A DNA stretch of 64,000 bases from Actinoplanes sp. TBRC 11911. Lineage in GTDB: Bacteria; Actinomycetota; Actinomycetes; Mycobacteriales; Micromonosporaceae. The position numbers and the translations under genes are program-made. Positions 1 through 8,178 of the stretch are shown one piece after another. The stretch lies in contig NZ_JABBNC010000004.1 in NCBI RefSeq assembly GCF_012933445.1, forward strand, positions 310,001-374,000. The letters run 5' to 3'. How positions within the stretch are numbered: position 1 is the stretch's first letter; the number at the start of each line of letters is the position of its first letter. The notes under the pieces were generated by a model. It saw only the letters and a program-made list of their open reading frames with translations. It made no database searches and was not told where the DNA came from.

Positions 1-2
1 GC

Positions 3-452
3 TCGGCCCGGGTGCGTGAGCTGCTCGATCAGGGTGTGCCGGTGGGCCTGGGGGTGGACGGTCCGGCCTCGCAGGAGGTGTCCCAGCTGGGCGCCGAGCT
101 GCGGCAGGCGCTGTATACGGCGCGCCAGCGCGGCGGTCCGGGCACGATGAGCGCGGCCGGGGCGCTGCGGTTGGGGACCATCGGGGGCGCGCGATGCCTG
201 GGTCGCGCGGACGAGATCGGCTCGCTGCAGACCGGCAAGCTCGGTGACCTGGTCATGTGGCGGCTGGACGGGCTGGCCCACGACGGCATCGACGACAGGC
301 TCGCGGCGCTGGTGTTCGGGCCGCCGACCACCGTCGAGCTGTCGCTGGTCGGTGGGGTGCCGATCGTTCAGCACGGTGAGCTGGTCAATGCCGATGAGGA
401 AGCGCTGGCCCGGCAGGCCCGCCGGGCGCATCGCCGTCTGCTCAGGCGCTAG
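3..452 (+). CDS. 8-oxoguanine deaminase, C-terminal part (partial at left edge)
   Basis: The reading frame is open to the window edge, so only the last ~149 residues are present. The piece carries VPVGLGVDGPASQ, the GVDG metal-site segment of the amidohydrolase superfamily, then GTIGGARCLGR and GSLQTGKLGDLVMW, the usual closing beta-sandwich of cytosine-deaminase-like hydrolases. The GVDGPAS form resembles 8-oxoguanine deaminases, which hydrolyse 8-oxoguanine to urate and ammonia in the cytosol. Urate catabolism would feed the allantoin genes at 6.9-9.2 kb. A related deaminase (guanine or triazine hydrolase type) is not excluded because the N-terminal HxH is outside the window. The TAG stop lies in the first unit of a 20-bp tandem repeat. 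Confidence 0.75.
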   Translation, partial: SARVRELLDQGVPVGLGVDGPASQEVSQLGAELRQALYTARQRGGPGTMSAAGALRLGTIGGARCLGRADEIGSLQTGKLGDLVMWRLDGLAHDGIDDRLAALVFGPPTTVELSLVGGVPIVQHGELVNADEEALARQARRAHRRLLRR

Positions 453-520
453 GAAGCCCCATCAAGCGCTAGGAAGTCCCGTCAGGCGCTAGGACGTCCC
501 GTCAGGCGCTCGGGAAGTCC
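441..520. repeat. Four 20-bp tandem repeats spanning two convergent stop codons
   Basis: Four consecutive 20-bp units (441-460, 461-480, 481-500, 501-520) follow the pattern nTCAGGCGCTAGGAAGTCCC. Unit 1 contains the TAG of the plus-strand deaminase and unit 4 the TGA of the minus-strand SnoaL-like gene. The whole space between the two genes is therefore this repeat. Confidence 0.9.
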
Positions 521-915
521 CAGCCGAGCTGCAGGAACATGCCTAAGCGGTCGGAGACGGCGCGGATCTCGGCGATCTTGCCGTCGCGCACCTCGAAGAT
601 CCAGATCTGCTCGACCTCGAAGGTGCGGCCGGTCGGCTCGGGCATCCGCGGGTGGGCGCCGGTGTGCCGCCCCCGCACGACCAGCCGGGCCACGACCGTG
701 TCGCCCTCCGCGATGAGTTGCCGCGGTTCCATCGAGCCCTCGCCGAACGCCGCGAGCTGCTGCCGGAAGCCCTCGAACGCCGCGCCCGGTTCGTCCGCCT
801 CGCCGTAGATCACCTTGTTGTGGTCGATGACATCGGCGGCCATGTAGTCGGGCCAGTCCGCGAAGCGGCGCTCGTTGACCGCGGCGAAGAAGCCCTCGAC
901 GACCTTCTTGTTCAT
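502..915 (-). CDS. SnoaL-like / NTF2-fold ester cyclase family protein
   Basis: A small cytosolic cone-barrel protein of the SnoaL-like family. Visible features are an N-terminal helix (VVEGFFAAVNERRF), a central FEGFRQQLAAF helix, and the strand segments DTVVARLVVRGRHTG and EVEQIWIFEVRDGKIAEI, typical of these ~130-residue proteins. The substrate cannot be read from sequence; family members include polyketide cyclases and many orphan stress proteins. ATG at 915 is preferred (137 aa). An upstream in-frame GTG at 936 would add seven residues but would place the CTTAC-ATC-GTAAG palindrome inside the coding sequence. The gene is divergent from a TetR regulator and probably controlled by it. Confidence 0.75.
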   Translation of the reverse strand: MNKKVVEGFFAAVNERRFADWPDYMAADVIDHNKVIYGEADEPGAAFEGFRQQLAAFGEGSMEPRQLIAEGDTVVARLVVRGRHTGAHPRMPEPTGRTFEVEQIWIFEVRDGKIAEIRAVSDRLGMFLQLGWDFPSA

Positions 916-916
916 T

Positions 917-962
917 CTTACATCGTAAGTTTCCACGGCATGAGCGTATATTTACGCCGTAA
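917..962. promoter_or_regulatory. Twin TTAC-n3-GTAA operators between SnoaL-like gene and tetR
   Basis: Two short palindromes sit in the divergent intergenic region: CTTAC-ATC-GTAAG (917-929) and TTAC-GCC-GTAA (952-962). Their centres are 34 bp apart. Paired small palindromes of this kind are typical TetR-family operators. The first abuts the likely SnoaL start and the second lies just before the tetR RBS, so both genes could be repressed together (inference). Confidence 0.7.
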
Positions 963-981
963 GAATCGTCAAGGGGGTTGT

Positions 982-1632
982 GTGGCCGCGAAGCGAACCC
1001 GCGGGGTCCGGGCCGGGCTCACCCGCGATCAGGTCCTGGACGCCGCTCTCGCGCTCGCCGACCGGGAGGGACTCGCCGGATTGACCATGCGGCGGCTCGG
1101 CGCGGAGCTCGGTGTCGAGGCGATGACGCTTTATCACTATGTGCCGAACAAAACGGCACTTGTCGATGGCCTGGTCGAGCGGATCTTCACCACCGCATAC
1201 AGCATCGGTGGCACCTGGCGGGAGGCGCTTTCCTCGTACGCCGAACGGCTGCGCTCGACGCTGCTGGAGCATCCCGCGGTGTTGCCGGTGATCGTCCGCC
1301 CGGTCGTGACGCAGGCCACTCTGGACGCCGTGGAGGAGATGCTGCGGCTCCTGGTCGACGCCGGGTTCCCGCTGGGTCGTGCTCTCGACTCGCTGAACGC
1401 CCTGACGTTGTTCGTCATCGGCCACACGTCGGCCGAGGTCGCGATCGGTCCGGACAGCTCGCCGGAGGTGGATCCGGATCGACATCCGCTGATGGTCGCG
1501 GCCGTCCGGTCGGGGGCGGGAGCCGACGACTACGACCGGTTCCGGTACGCGGTGGCGGCCATGCTGACCGGCTTCGACGAGTTATCCACAGGCGGCGACG
1601 GTCGCCGGGACGGAACCCGCCCGCTCCACTAG
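982..1632 (+). CDS. TetR/AcrR family transcriptional regulator
   Basis: A 216-residue DNA-binding repressor. The N-terminal TetR helix-turn-helix is clear: TRDQVLDAALALADREG (residues ~14-30), LTMRRLGAELGVEAMTLYHYVPNKTALVDGL (~34-64, given here in overlapping pieces of the HTH). The C-terminal ligand domain contains LDSLNALTLFVIGHT, like the TetR_C class. GTG at 982 is chosen because AAGGGGG (971-977) precedes it and because the protein begins with a basic stretch right before the HTH. It is divergent from the SnoaL-like gene across two TTAC/GTAA palindromes, so it probably autoregulates and controls that gene. The inducer is unknown. Confidence 0.85.
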   Translation: MAAKRTRGVRAGLTRDQVLDAALALADREGLAGLTMRRLGAELGVEAMTLYHYVPNKTALVDGLVERIFTTAYSIGGTWREALSSYAERLRSTLLEHPAVLPVIVRPVVTQATLDAVEEMLRLLVDAGFPLGRALDSLNALTLFVIGHTSAEVAIGPDSSPEVDPDRHPLMVAAVRSGAGADDYDRFRYAVAAMLTGFDELSTGGDGRRDGTRPLH

Positions 1633-1665
1633 GTTGAGGGAAGCCGAACCGATTGGAGCGTCGCG

Positions 1666-3213
1666 ATGACCGAGATCCTGTCCGACGAGGCCGTGGCATT
1701 CGTCGCCGACTTGAACAGGCGATTCCGGCCGCGGCGCAACGAGCTTCTCCGGGCCCGCACGGCCCGCCGCGAGGCGATCGCCGCCGGCGGCACGCTCGGC
1801 TTCCTGAGCGAGACGGCCGAGATCCGCGCCGCCGAGTGGTCCGCGCCACCCGCCCCCGCCGACCTGCGCGACCGGCGCGTCGAGATCACCGGCCCCACCG
1901 AGCGCAAGATGACGATCAACGCGCTCAACTCGGGCGCCAAGGTGTGGCTGGCCGACCTGGAGGACGCGAACACCCCGCACTGGTCGAACGTGGTGGACGG
2001 CCAGCAGAACCTGTTCGACGCGATCCGGCGCACGATCACGCTGGAGACCCCGCAGAAGACGTACGAGCTGAACGGCGGACCATACCCGACCATCGTGATG
2101 CGCCCGCGCGGCTGGCATCTCGACGAGCGGCACCTTCCAGTCGACGGCGAGCCGGCGGTCGGCGCCCTGGTCGACTTCGGTCTCTACTTCTTCCACAACG
2201 CGGCAGAGCTGCTGTCGCGCGGCAGCGGACCTTATCTCTATCTGCCCAAGATGGAGTCGCACAAGGAGGCCGAGCTGTGGAACGACGTTTTCACGCACGC
2301 CCAGGAGACGCTCGGCATCCCGGTCGGCACCATCCGCGCGACAGTGCTGATCGAGACCATTCCGGCGGCGTTCGAGATGGAGGAGATCCTCTACGCGTTG
2401 CGCCCGCACATCTCCGGGCTGAACGCGGGCCGCTGGGATTACTTGTTCAGCATCATCAAGTATTTCCGCGACAACCCGTCGATGATCCTGCCGGACCGCG
2501 CCTCGGTGACGATGACCGCGCCGTTCATGCGGGCCTATACCGAGCTGCTCGTCTCCACCTGTCATCGCCGCGGCGCGTTCGCGATGGGCGGCATGGCCGC
2601 GTTCATCCCCAGCCGTCGTGACCCGCAGGTCAACGAGATCGCGCTGGCCAAGGTCCGGGAGGACAAGGAGCGCGAGGCCGGCGACGGGTTCGACGGCTCC
2701 TGGGTGGCGCACCCCGACCTGGTCCCGGTCTGCCAGGAGATCTTCGACCGGGTGCTCGGCGACCAGCCCAACCAGCTCGGCAAGCAGCGGCCCGACGTGT
2801 CGGTGACGGCGGCCGACCTGCTCAACGTGGCGGCCACCGAGGGCGCGGTCACAGAGGCCGGGCTGCGCAACGACGTGTCGGTCGGTCTGCAATACCTGGA
2901 GGCCTGGCTGCGCGGCAACGGGGCTGTGGCGATCAACAACCTCATGGAGGACGCGGCGACCGCCGAGATCTCCCGATCCCAGGTGTGGCAGTGGATCCAC
3001 AACGCCGTCCGCCTCGACGACGGCACCGACATCACCGCGGATCTCGTGGGCCGCATCGAGGACGAGGAGCTCGCGAAGATTCGCGGCACCATCGGCGACG
3101 AGGCGTGGGCGGCCGGCCGGTTCGACGACGCGCGCAAGCTCTTCGAGCGGGTGGCGCTCGCCGACGACTTCGCCGACTTCCTGACCACCGCGGCATACGA
3201 CTCGATCGACTGA
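1666..3213 (+). CDS. aceB: Malate synthase A
   Basis: Condenses glyoxylate with acetyl-CoA to give malate in the cytosol. The 515-aa length fits the AceB (MSA) class rather than the longer GlcB class. Diagnostic segments are [10 protein letters not shown] and [20 protein letters not shown] (residues ~77-105), the acidic-site stretch [35 protein letters not shown], and the C-terminal QVWQWIHN and [20 protein letters not shown] catalytic-Asp region. ATG at 1666 follows a GGAGCG sequence. The stop overlaps the next ATG by one base, implying coupling. In this context it most likely consumes glyoxylate released by allantoin/ureidoglycolate breakdown; a glyoxylate-shunt role is also possible, but no isocitrate lyase is visible here. 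Confidence 0.95.
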   Translation: MTEILSDEAVAFVADLNRRFRPRRNELLRARTARREAIAAGGTLGFLSETAEIRAAEWSAPPAPADLRDRRVEITGPTERKMTINALNSGAKVWLADLEDANTPHWSNVVDGQQNLFDAIRRTITLETPQKTYELNGGPYPTIVMRPRGWHLDERHLPVDGEPAVGALVDFGLYFFHNAAELLSRGSGPYLYLPKMESHKEAELWNDVFTHAQETLGIPVGTIRATVLIETIPAAFEMEEILYALRPHISGLNAGRWDYLFSIIKYFRDNPSMILPDRASVTMTAPFMRAYTELLVSTCHRRGAFAMGGMAAFIPSRRDPQVNEIALAKVREDKEREAGDGFDGSWVAHPDLVPVCQEIFDRVLGDQPNQLGKQRPDVSVTAADLLNVAATEGAVTEAGLRNDVSVGLQYLEAWLRGNGAVAINNLMEDAATAEISRSQVWQWIHNAVRLDDGTDITADLVGRIEDEELAKIRGTIGDEAWAAGRFDDARKLFERVALADDFADFLTTAAYDSID

Positions 3214-4349
3214 TGCGGCTCACCGACGCCGACTACGCCGACTTCGACGTCCGGCTGGCGGCGCACGACGCGTTCCTCCGCTCGCGGTACCCGGGGGAGC
3301 GTGGCGGCCGGCAGCCGATCCACACGGTCTACGTCGCGGCCGACCGCCTGGACGGTTTTCGCGAGTGGGGTGCGCTGGCGCTCAAGGCGATGGACGAGCA
3401 CGAGTTCCCGTGGGACGGCGCCGACATCCGCGGGAAGCTCCAGCACGAGCCGATCGAGGATCTGCGCGTCGACTTCGAGGACGGCTATGGCGTCCGCGAC
3501 GACGCGCAGGAGGACGCGGCCGTCCGCAAGGCGGCGTCGACGTTGGCGGCGGGGCCGCGTCCGCCGTTCGTCGGTGTGCGGATCAAGTCGCTGGAGGCGG
3601 CCACTCGCCGTCGTGCGCTGCGGACGCTCGACCTGTTCTTGTCGTCCTATCAGGACACCTTCCACATCACCCTGCCGAAGGTGAGTGGCGTCGACCAGGT
3701 TTCCGCGATGGTCGCGTTGCTGGAGCGGCTCGAGACCGCGTACGGGCTCGCGGCCGGCACCCTGCGTTTCGAGATCCAGGTGGAGTTGCCCGCCGCGATC
3801 CTGGCCGCCGACGGCACCGCGACGGTGGCCCGGCTGATCGGTGCCGCCGGCGAGCGTTGCGTCGGTCTGCACTACGGCACGTATGACTACAGCGCCGCGG
3901 CCGGTGTCGCGGCGGCCTATCAGGCGATGGACCATCCGGTGGCCGACCACGCCAAGGCGGTGATGCAGGTGGCGGCCGCGCAGACCGGCGTGCGGTTGTC
4001 CGACGGTTCCACCAACGTCTTGCCGGTCGGCTCGCGCGACGAGGTCCGGGCCGCGTGGGAGTTGCACCACCGGTTGGTGCGCCGGTCCTTGGAGCGGGGC
4101 TTCTACCAGGGCTGGGACCTGCACCCGGCGCAGCTCCCGACGCGGTACGCCGCGACCTACGCGTTCTTCAGCGACGGGCGCGACGCGGCGGTGACGCGGC
4201 TGCGGCGCTACCTCGACCGCCAGGAGAGCGGCATCGCCGACGAGCCCGCCACGGCGCGGGCCCTGGCCGGCTACTTGCTGCGCGGCCTGGATTGCGGTGC
4301 GCTGACCGACGCGGGCTTCCCCCGAAGCGACCTCGCGGCCTTCATCTGA
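3213..4349 (+). CDS. DUF6986 / HpcH-HpaI (CitE-like) aldolase family protein
   Basis: A 378-residue protein with the TIM-barrel signatures of the HpcH/HpaI and CitE-like superfamily. These include DLRVDFEDGYGVRDD (an acidic metal-site strand), FHITLPKV, RFEIQVELPAAIL (Glu), GLHYGTYDYSAAAG, and GFYQGWDLHPAQLPTRYAA. Superfamily members cleave or form CoA-linked or free beta-hydroxy acids, often with glyoxylate or pyruvate. The start ATG overlaps the aceB stop (TGATG), so the two are co-translated. A role next to glyoxylate metabolism, for example a malyl- or ureidoglycolate-type reaction, is inference. The enzyme activity of this subfamily is not something I can assign. Confidence 0.75.
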   Translation: MRLTDADYADFDVRLAAHDAFLRSRYPGERGGRQPIHTVYVAADRLDGFREWGALALKAMDEHEFPWDGADIRGKLQHEPIEDLRVDFEDGYGVRDDAQEDAAVRKAASTLAAGPRPPFVGVRIKSLEAATRRRALRTLDLFLSSYQDTFHITLPKVSGVDQVSAMVALLERLETAYGLAAGTLRFEIQVELPAAILAADGTATVARLIGAAGERCVGLHYGTYDYSAAAGVAAAYQAMDHPVADHAKAVMQVAAAQTGVRLSDGSTNVLPVGSRDEVRAAWELHHRLVRRSLERGFYQGWDLHPAQLPTRYAATYAFFSDGRDAAVTRLRRYLDRQESGIADEPATARALAGYLLRGLDCGALTDAGFPRSDLAAFI

Positions 4350-4569
4350 TTTCGGGGCGCCGTTGAGCCTTCTGACCTGCGAACTACCCTCGGGCGCCCG
4401 GAACGCCTTCGTCTGCCTGACCGGTTGGCTCCTCCGCTCGGCCGCCGTGCAGGTGTGGCCGTCCTCACCCGGCTCCTTGTCACGTCTGGGCCCCTTCCGC
4501 TCGTCAATCGGCGACAGGAAGCACGCCCCAGCCCCTGCGGTGGCTGGCGAGAAGGCAAGAGGATCCGTT
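4350..4569 (+). promoter_or_regulatory. Lipase-sigJ upstream region with ECF41-like promoter
   Basis: This 220-bp gap contains TGTCACG (4478-4484) and CGTC (4502-4505) separated by 17 bp, close to the published ECF41 consensus TGTCACA-n16-CGTC. It lies ~65 bp before the lipase start and ~1.4 kb before the ECF41 gene. AAGAGGA (4557-4563) is the lipase RBS. I see no other gene here. Confidence 0.55.
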
Positions 4570-5868
4570 TTGCGAAGTTTGACCCTTCGCCGGGCCGCGG
4601 TCGCCGTCGTGGCCACGGCCGTGGCGTTACCGATAGCCGTCAGCAATGGGGATGCGAGCGGGGCGTCCCGGACCGCGGACGTGATCGAAGGATTCCCGGG
4701 CGGGTCGACATCGGGCCAGCCGGGCGGGCCGGGCCAGCCGGGCGGGCCGACGCCGGGCCGGCAGGCTGTGCCCGCGGCGCCAGGGCGGCCGGGTGGGCCC
4801 GGGACGCTGGTGTCGGCCACCCCCATCGGGAACCTTGACCCGGGGCTCGCGTCGGTGGCCGCGCGGGCGGACCGCATTCTCTACCGGTCGCAGTCGCTGG
4901 GCGGCGCGCCCATCGTGGTGAGCGGCGCGCTGCTGACGCCGAAGGGGAAGCCGCCGAAGAACGGCTGGCCGGTGGTCTCCTGGGCGCACGGATCGTCCGG
5001 GATCATCGACCGGTGTGCGCCCTCGACCGCGCTGGACGCGGACGGGAAGGTCGACCTGTACGGCTACGGCGGGTTTGTCGCGATGCTGCTCAAGGCCGGG
5101 TACGCGGTGACGGCCACCGACTACGAAGGGCTCGGCACGGCGGGCGAGCATCCCTACATCGTCTCGGACAGTGAAGGCCGTGGGGTGATCGACGCGGTCC
5201 GGGCCGGCATCCAGGCGGACCCGGCGCTGTCGCACTCCTGGTTCGCGGTCGGGCACTCGCAGGGCGGGCAGGCCGCCCTCGCCGCCGGCGAGCTGGCCCC
5301 GAGCTGGGGCAAGGGGCTCGACTTCCGGGGCACGGTGGGACTGTCGCCGGTGACCAACGTGGGGGTGGCGTACGAATACGGCTCACCCGGACCGGTCGAC
5401 CGCGGGTTCTATCTGCTCGCCCTGCACGGTCTGAAGACGGTTCATCCCGACCTCCGATACGACCAGTACCTGGGTAAGCAGGCGCTGGCCCTGCTGCCCA
5501 AGGCCGAGCAGGAGTGCACCGCGGAGATCTGGACCGAGTTCTCCGCGAACCTCGGTGCGGGCCTGACCGATTACCAGTTCACCCCGCAGACACCCGAGGC
5601 CGCGCTGCGGATACAAAGCTGGCTGGACGAGCAGAGCGAGCCTCGACGCAACACCGCCGGCCCGATCCTGCTGCTGCAGGGCAACCAGGACCCGTCGATC
5701 AAGCCGGCCGTGACGTGGCAGGCGGTTCTCAACGCCCGCGCGTCCGGCAGCGCCGCCGAGTTCCGCCTGTATCCGGGCAAGGACCACTACGGCGTGCTGA
5801 CCTCCGGCAAGGACGGCGGCGCGGCGGACGACGTCATCGCCTGGCTCAACGTGCACAAGGGACGGTGA
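4570..5868 (+). CDS. Secreted lipase / alpha-beta hydrolase
   Basis: A 432-aa exported hydrolase. The start is the TTG at 4570, six bases after AAGAGGA; it gives a clean signal peptide (LRSLTLRRAAVAVVATAVAL, residues 1-20). An upstream ATG at 4363 would bury it. A Gly/Pro-rich linker (~40-75) follows. The catalytic domain shows SWAHGSSGI (oxyanion region), GHSQGG (nucleophile Ser elbow), LLQGNQDPSI (acid Asp) and KDHYGV (His), consistent with the secretory lipase (LIP) type of alpha/beta hydrolase acting on esters outside the cell. Its stop overlaps the sigma-factor start as GTGA, so the two form one translational unit. Confidence 0.8.
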   Translation: MRSLTLRRAAVAVVATAVALPIAVSNGDASGASRTADVIEGFPGGSTSGQPGGPGQPGGPTPGRQAVPAAPGRPGGPGTLVSATPIGNLDPGLASVAARADRILYRSQSLGGAPIVVSGALLTPKGKPPKNGWPVVSWAHGSSGIIDRCAPSTALDADGKVDLYGYGGFVAMLLKAGYAVTATDYEGLGTAGEHPYIVSDSEGRGVIDAVRAGIQADPALSHSWFAVGHSQGGQAALAAGELAPSWGKGLDFRGTVGLSPVTNVGVAYEYGSPGPVDRGFYLLALHGLKTVHPDLRYDQYLGKQALALLPKAEQECTAEIWTEFSANLGAGLTDYQFTPQTPEAALRIQSWLDEQSEPRRNTAGPILLLQGNQDPSIKPAVTWQAVLNARASGSAAEFRLYPGKDHYGVLTSGKDGGAADDVIAWLNVHKGR

Positions 5869-6776
5869 GGGACACGACATCCGCGATCCGGGCCGGCGGT
5901 GCGGAGCCGCCGGCCCGGGTGTTCCAGCAGCACCGGCCGGTGCTGCTGGGTGTCGCCTATCGCATGCTCGGCAGCTTCGCCGACGCCGAGGACGTGGTGC
6001 AGGAAGCCTGGCTGCGATGGTCCGGAGTGGACCATGCGGCGATACACGGCAGCCGGCAGTTTCTGGTCGCGGTCGTCTCCCGGCTGGCGATCGACCGCAT
6101 GCGACTGGTGTACCGGCGGCGCGAGACGTACGTCGGGACGTGGCTGCCCGAGCCGGTGCGTGCCGACGAGGCCGGGCCGGCCGACACGGTGGCGCAACGG
6201 GACACCCTGTCGCTCGCCACGCTGCGGCTCATGGAGCAGCTCACCCCGCCCGAGCGCGGGGTGTACGTGCTGCGGGAGGCGTTCGAACTGCCCTACGAGG
6301 AGATCGCCGGGATCCTCGGGCTGCGCGCCGACCACACCCGCCAGCTGCACCGGCGTGGCGTCGCGCGGCTCGCCGCCGAGCGGTCGCGGTTTCCGGTCGA
6401 TCCGGGCGTCCACCACGACCTGGTCGAACAGTTCCTGGTCGCGGCGCGCACCGGGGACCGGGCCGGACTGCAGCGGCTGCTCGCCCACGATGTGACACTG
6501 TGGACGGACGGCGGTGGCAAGGTGAGCGCCGCGTTGCGACCGGTGTCCGGGGCCGACAAGGTGGCGCGGCTGTTCGCCGGAACCATCGCCAAGCGGCCCG
6601 GGACCACGTTCCGGATGGTCGACGTCAACGGGGAACCGGGCGTTCTCGTGCGGCGGGGTTCGCGATGGCAGGTCTGCGCACTCGAGATCGCGGACGGCCG
6701 GATCGCCGGTGTGCTGTGGATTTCCAACCCGGACAAGATGCCCGCCGCGAGGTGGGCAGGGGCCGGTCGGGGGTGA
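5865..6776 (+). CDS. sigJ: ECF41-type RNA polymerase sigma factor with SnoaL-like C-terminal domain
   Basis: A 303-aa sigma factor. Region 2 ([20 protein letters not shown], residues ~23-42) and region 4 ([20 protein letters not shown]) are followed by a C-terminal SnoaL_2 domain. The ECF41 hallmarks are all visible: WLPEP in the linker, DGGGK in the SnoaL domain and NPDK near the C-terminus. In characterised ECF41 proteins the C-terminal domain itself modulates activity, with no separate anti-sigma factor. GTG at 5865 overlaps the lipase stop (GTGA). Partners of ECF41 are usually an oxidoreductase or decarboxylase, so a lipase partner is less common. An ECF41-like promoter lies upstream of the lipase. 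Confidence 0.88.
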   Translation: MRDTTSAIRAGGAEPPARVFQQHRPVLLGVAYRMLGSFADAEDVVQEAWLRWSGVDHAAIHGSRQFLVAVVSRLAIDRMRLVYRRRETYVGTWLPEPVRADEAGPADTVAQRDTLSLATLRLMEQLTPPERGVYVLREAFELPYEEIAGILGLRADHTRQLHRRGVARLAAERSRFPVDPGVHHDLVEQFLVAARTGDRAGLQRLLAHDVTLWTDGGGKVSAALRPVSGADKVARLFAGTIAKRPGTTFRMVDVNGEPGVLVRRGSRWQVCALEIADGRIAGVLWISNPDKMPAARWAGAGRG

Positions 6777-6879
6777 TCGGCGCAAGGGGCCGGGGAGCCG
6801 GCCGCGGCAGCCGCCGGAGGCGGGGGACTTCGTGGTGCGGTTGGGGCGGGATCGACGGCGTACGCGGATATGGTTAGGC

Positions 6880-8178
6880 ATGGCTGATCTCGTGGTGCGG
6901 TCCCGGCGGGGTGTCGTCGCGGGGGAGGAGCGCGGGGTGGCCGTCGCCGTGGAGCGCGGGGTCGTCGTGGCGGTGCGGGAGTATGGGGCGCGGATCCCGG
7001 CCGACGAGGAGCGTGACCTCGGGGATCTCGCGTTGCTGCCGGGGCTGGTCGATACGCATGTGCATGTCAATGAGCCGGGGAGGACGGAGTGGGAGGGGTT
7101 CGCTACGGCTACGCGGGCGGCCGCTGCCGGTGGGGTGACCACGATTGTGGACATGCCGCTGAATAGCTTGCCGCCGACGGTGGATGTCGATGCGCTGGAG
7201 ATCAAGCGGAAGGCGGCTGCTGGGCAGGTTTACGTTGATGTGGGATTTTGGGGCGGGGCGGTTCCCGGGCATTTATCCGACTTGTCGGGAATGTTGGAAG
7301 CGGGAGTTTTCGGGTTCAAGGCGTTTCTTGCCGACTCGGGGGTGCCGGAGTTTCCGCCGTTGAGTGCCGATCAGCTTGGTGCGGCTATGGGTGCTGTTGA
7401 GGCGCTCTTCGTGGTGCATGCCGAGGATCCGCTTCACCTGCGTGCTTCTTCGCATTTCGCGAAATATCGGGATTTTTTGGACTCGCGGCCGCCAGAAGCC
7501 GAGGTTGCCGCCGTGCGGACCGCCATCGCGCAGGCCTCGAAAGCGGGGGCGCGCGTCCACATCCTGCATCTCTCGGCAGCCGCCGCGGTCGACACGATCA
7601 AAGAGGCTTTCCCGGTACGCGTCACCGCCGAGACCTGCCCGCACTACCTGACTTTGGACGCGGCCGAAATCCCCGCGGGCGCGACGGAGTTCAAATGCTG
7701 CCCGCCGATCCGGGACGCCGGCAACGCCGACCGGCTGTGGCAGGCGCTGGCCGACGGTGTGATCACGTGCGTGGTGAGCGACCACTCGCCGTGCACACCG
7801 GACCTGAAACGCGGCGACTTCGCGCAGGCGTGGGGTGGTATCGCGTCGGTGCAACTCGGCCTGCCGGTGATGTGGACGGCCGCCCGGGAGCGGGGCTTCC
7901 GGCTGTCCGATGTGGTCGGCTGGATGTCGCGCAACCCCGCCGATCTGGTGGGGCTCACGCGCAAAGGGCGGATCGAGGTGGGCGCCGACGCGGATCTGGT
8001 GGCGTTCGATCCGGAGGCGACGCTCGTGGTCGATCCGGAGCGGCTGCATCATCGGCACAAGGTCACCCCGTACGCCGGTCGGACCCTGCACGGCGTCGTC
8101 CGGAGTACGTGGGTGCGGGGTCGTGAAGTGACCGGTTCGCGGCCCGGGGGTCGCTTGCTGAAGCGAGGGGACACGTGA
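6880..8178 (+). CDS. allB: Allantoinase
   Basis: Cytosolic zinc hydrolase opening the hydantoin ring of (S)-allantoin to allantoate; 432 aa. The HxH metal motif is in [17 protein letters not shown] (~residues 57-73), the carbamylated-lysine segment in [14 protein letters not shown], further metal ligands in VHAEDP and HILHLSAA, and the catalytic Asp in [11 protein letters not shown]. It ends with the [10 protein letters not shown] beta-sandwich. ATG at 6880 gives the normal N-terminus [11 protein letters not shown]; the longer frame upstream only reads through sigJ. It is co-transcribed with allantoicase (stop and start overlap at 8176-8178). Codon third positions and GC drop slightly between 7140 and 7480 compared with neighbours. 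Confidence 0.93.
   Translation: MADLVVRSRRGVVAGEERGVAVAVERGVVVAVREYGARIPADEERDLGDLALLPGLVDTHVHVNEPGRTEWEGFATATRAAAAGGVTTIVDMPLNSLPPTVDVDALEIKRKAAAGQVYVDVGFWGGAVPGHLSDLSGMLEAGVFGFKAFLADSGVPEFPPLSADQLGAAMGAVEALFVVHAEDPLHLRASSHFAKYRDFLDSRPPEAEVAAVRTAIAQASKAGARVHILHLSAAAAVDTIKEAFPVRVTAETCPHYLTLDAAEIPAGATEFKCCPPIRDAGNADRLWQALADGVITCVVSDHSPCTPDLKRGDFAQAWGGIASVQLGLPVMWTAARERGFRLSDVVGWMSRNPADLVGLTRKGRIEVGADADLVAFDPEATLVVDPERLHHRHKVTPYAGRTLHGVVRSTWVRGREVTGSRPGGRLLKRGDT

Noticed and set aside
1582..3000. A 472-codon open frame on the minus strand opposite aceB
   Set aside because: High-GC shadow frame; the plus strand encodes an unmistakable malate synthase. The same applies to long minus frames opposite DUF6986, alc, the lipase and GH3 genes.
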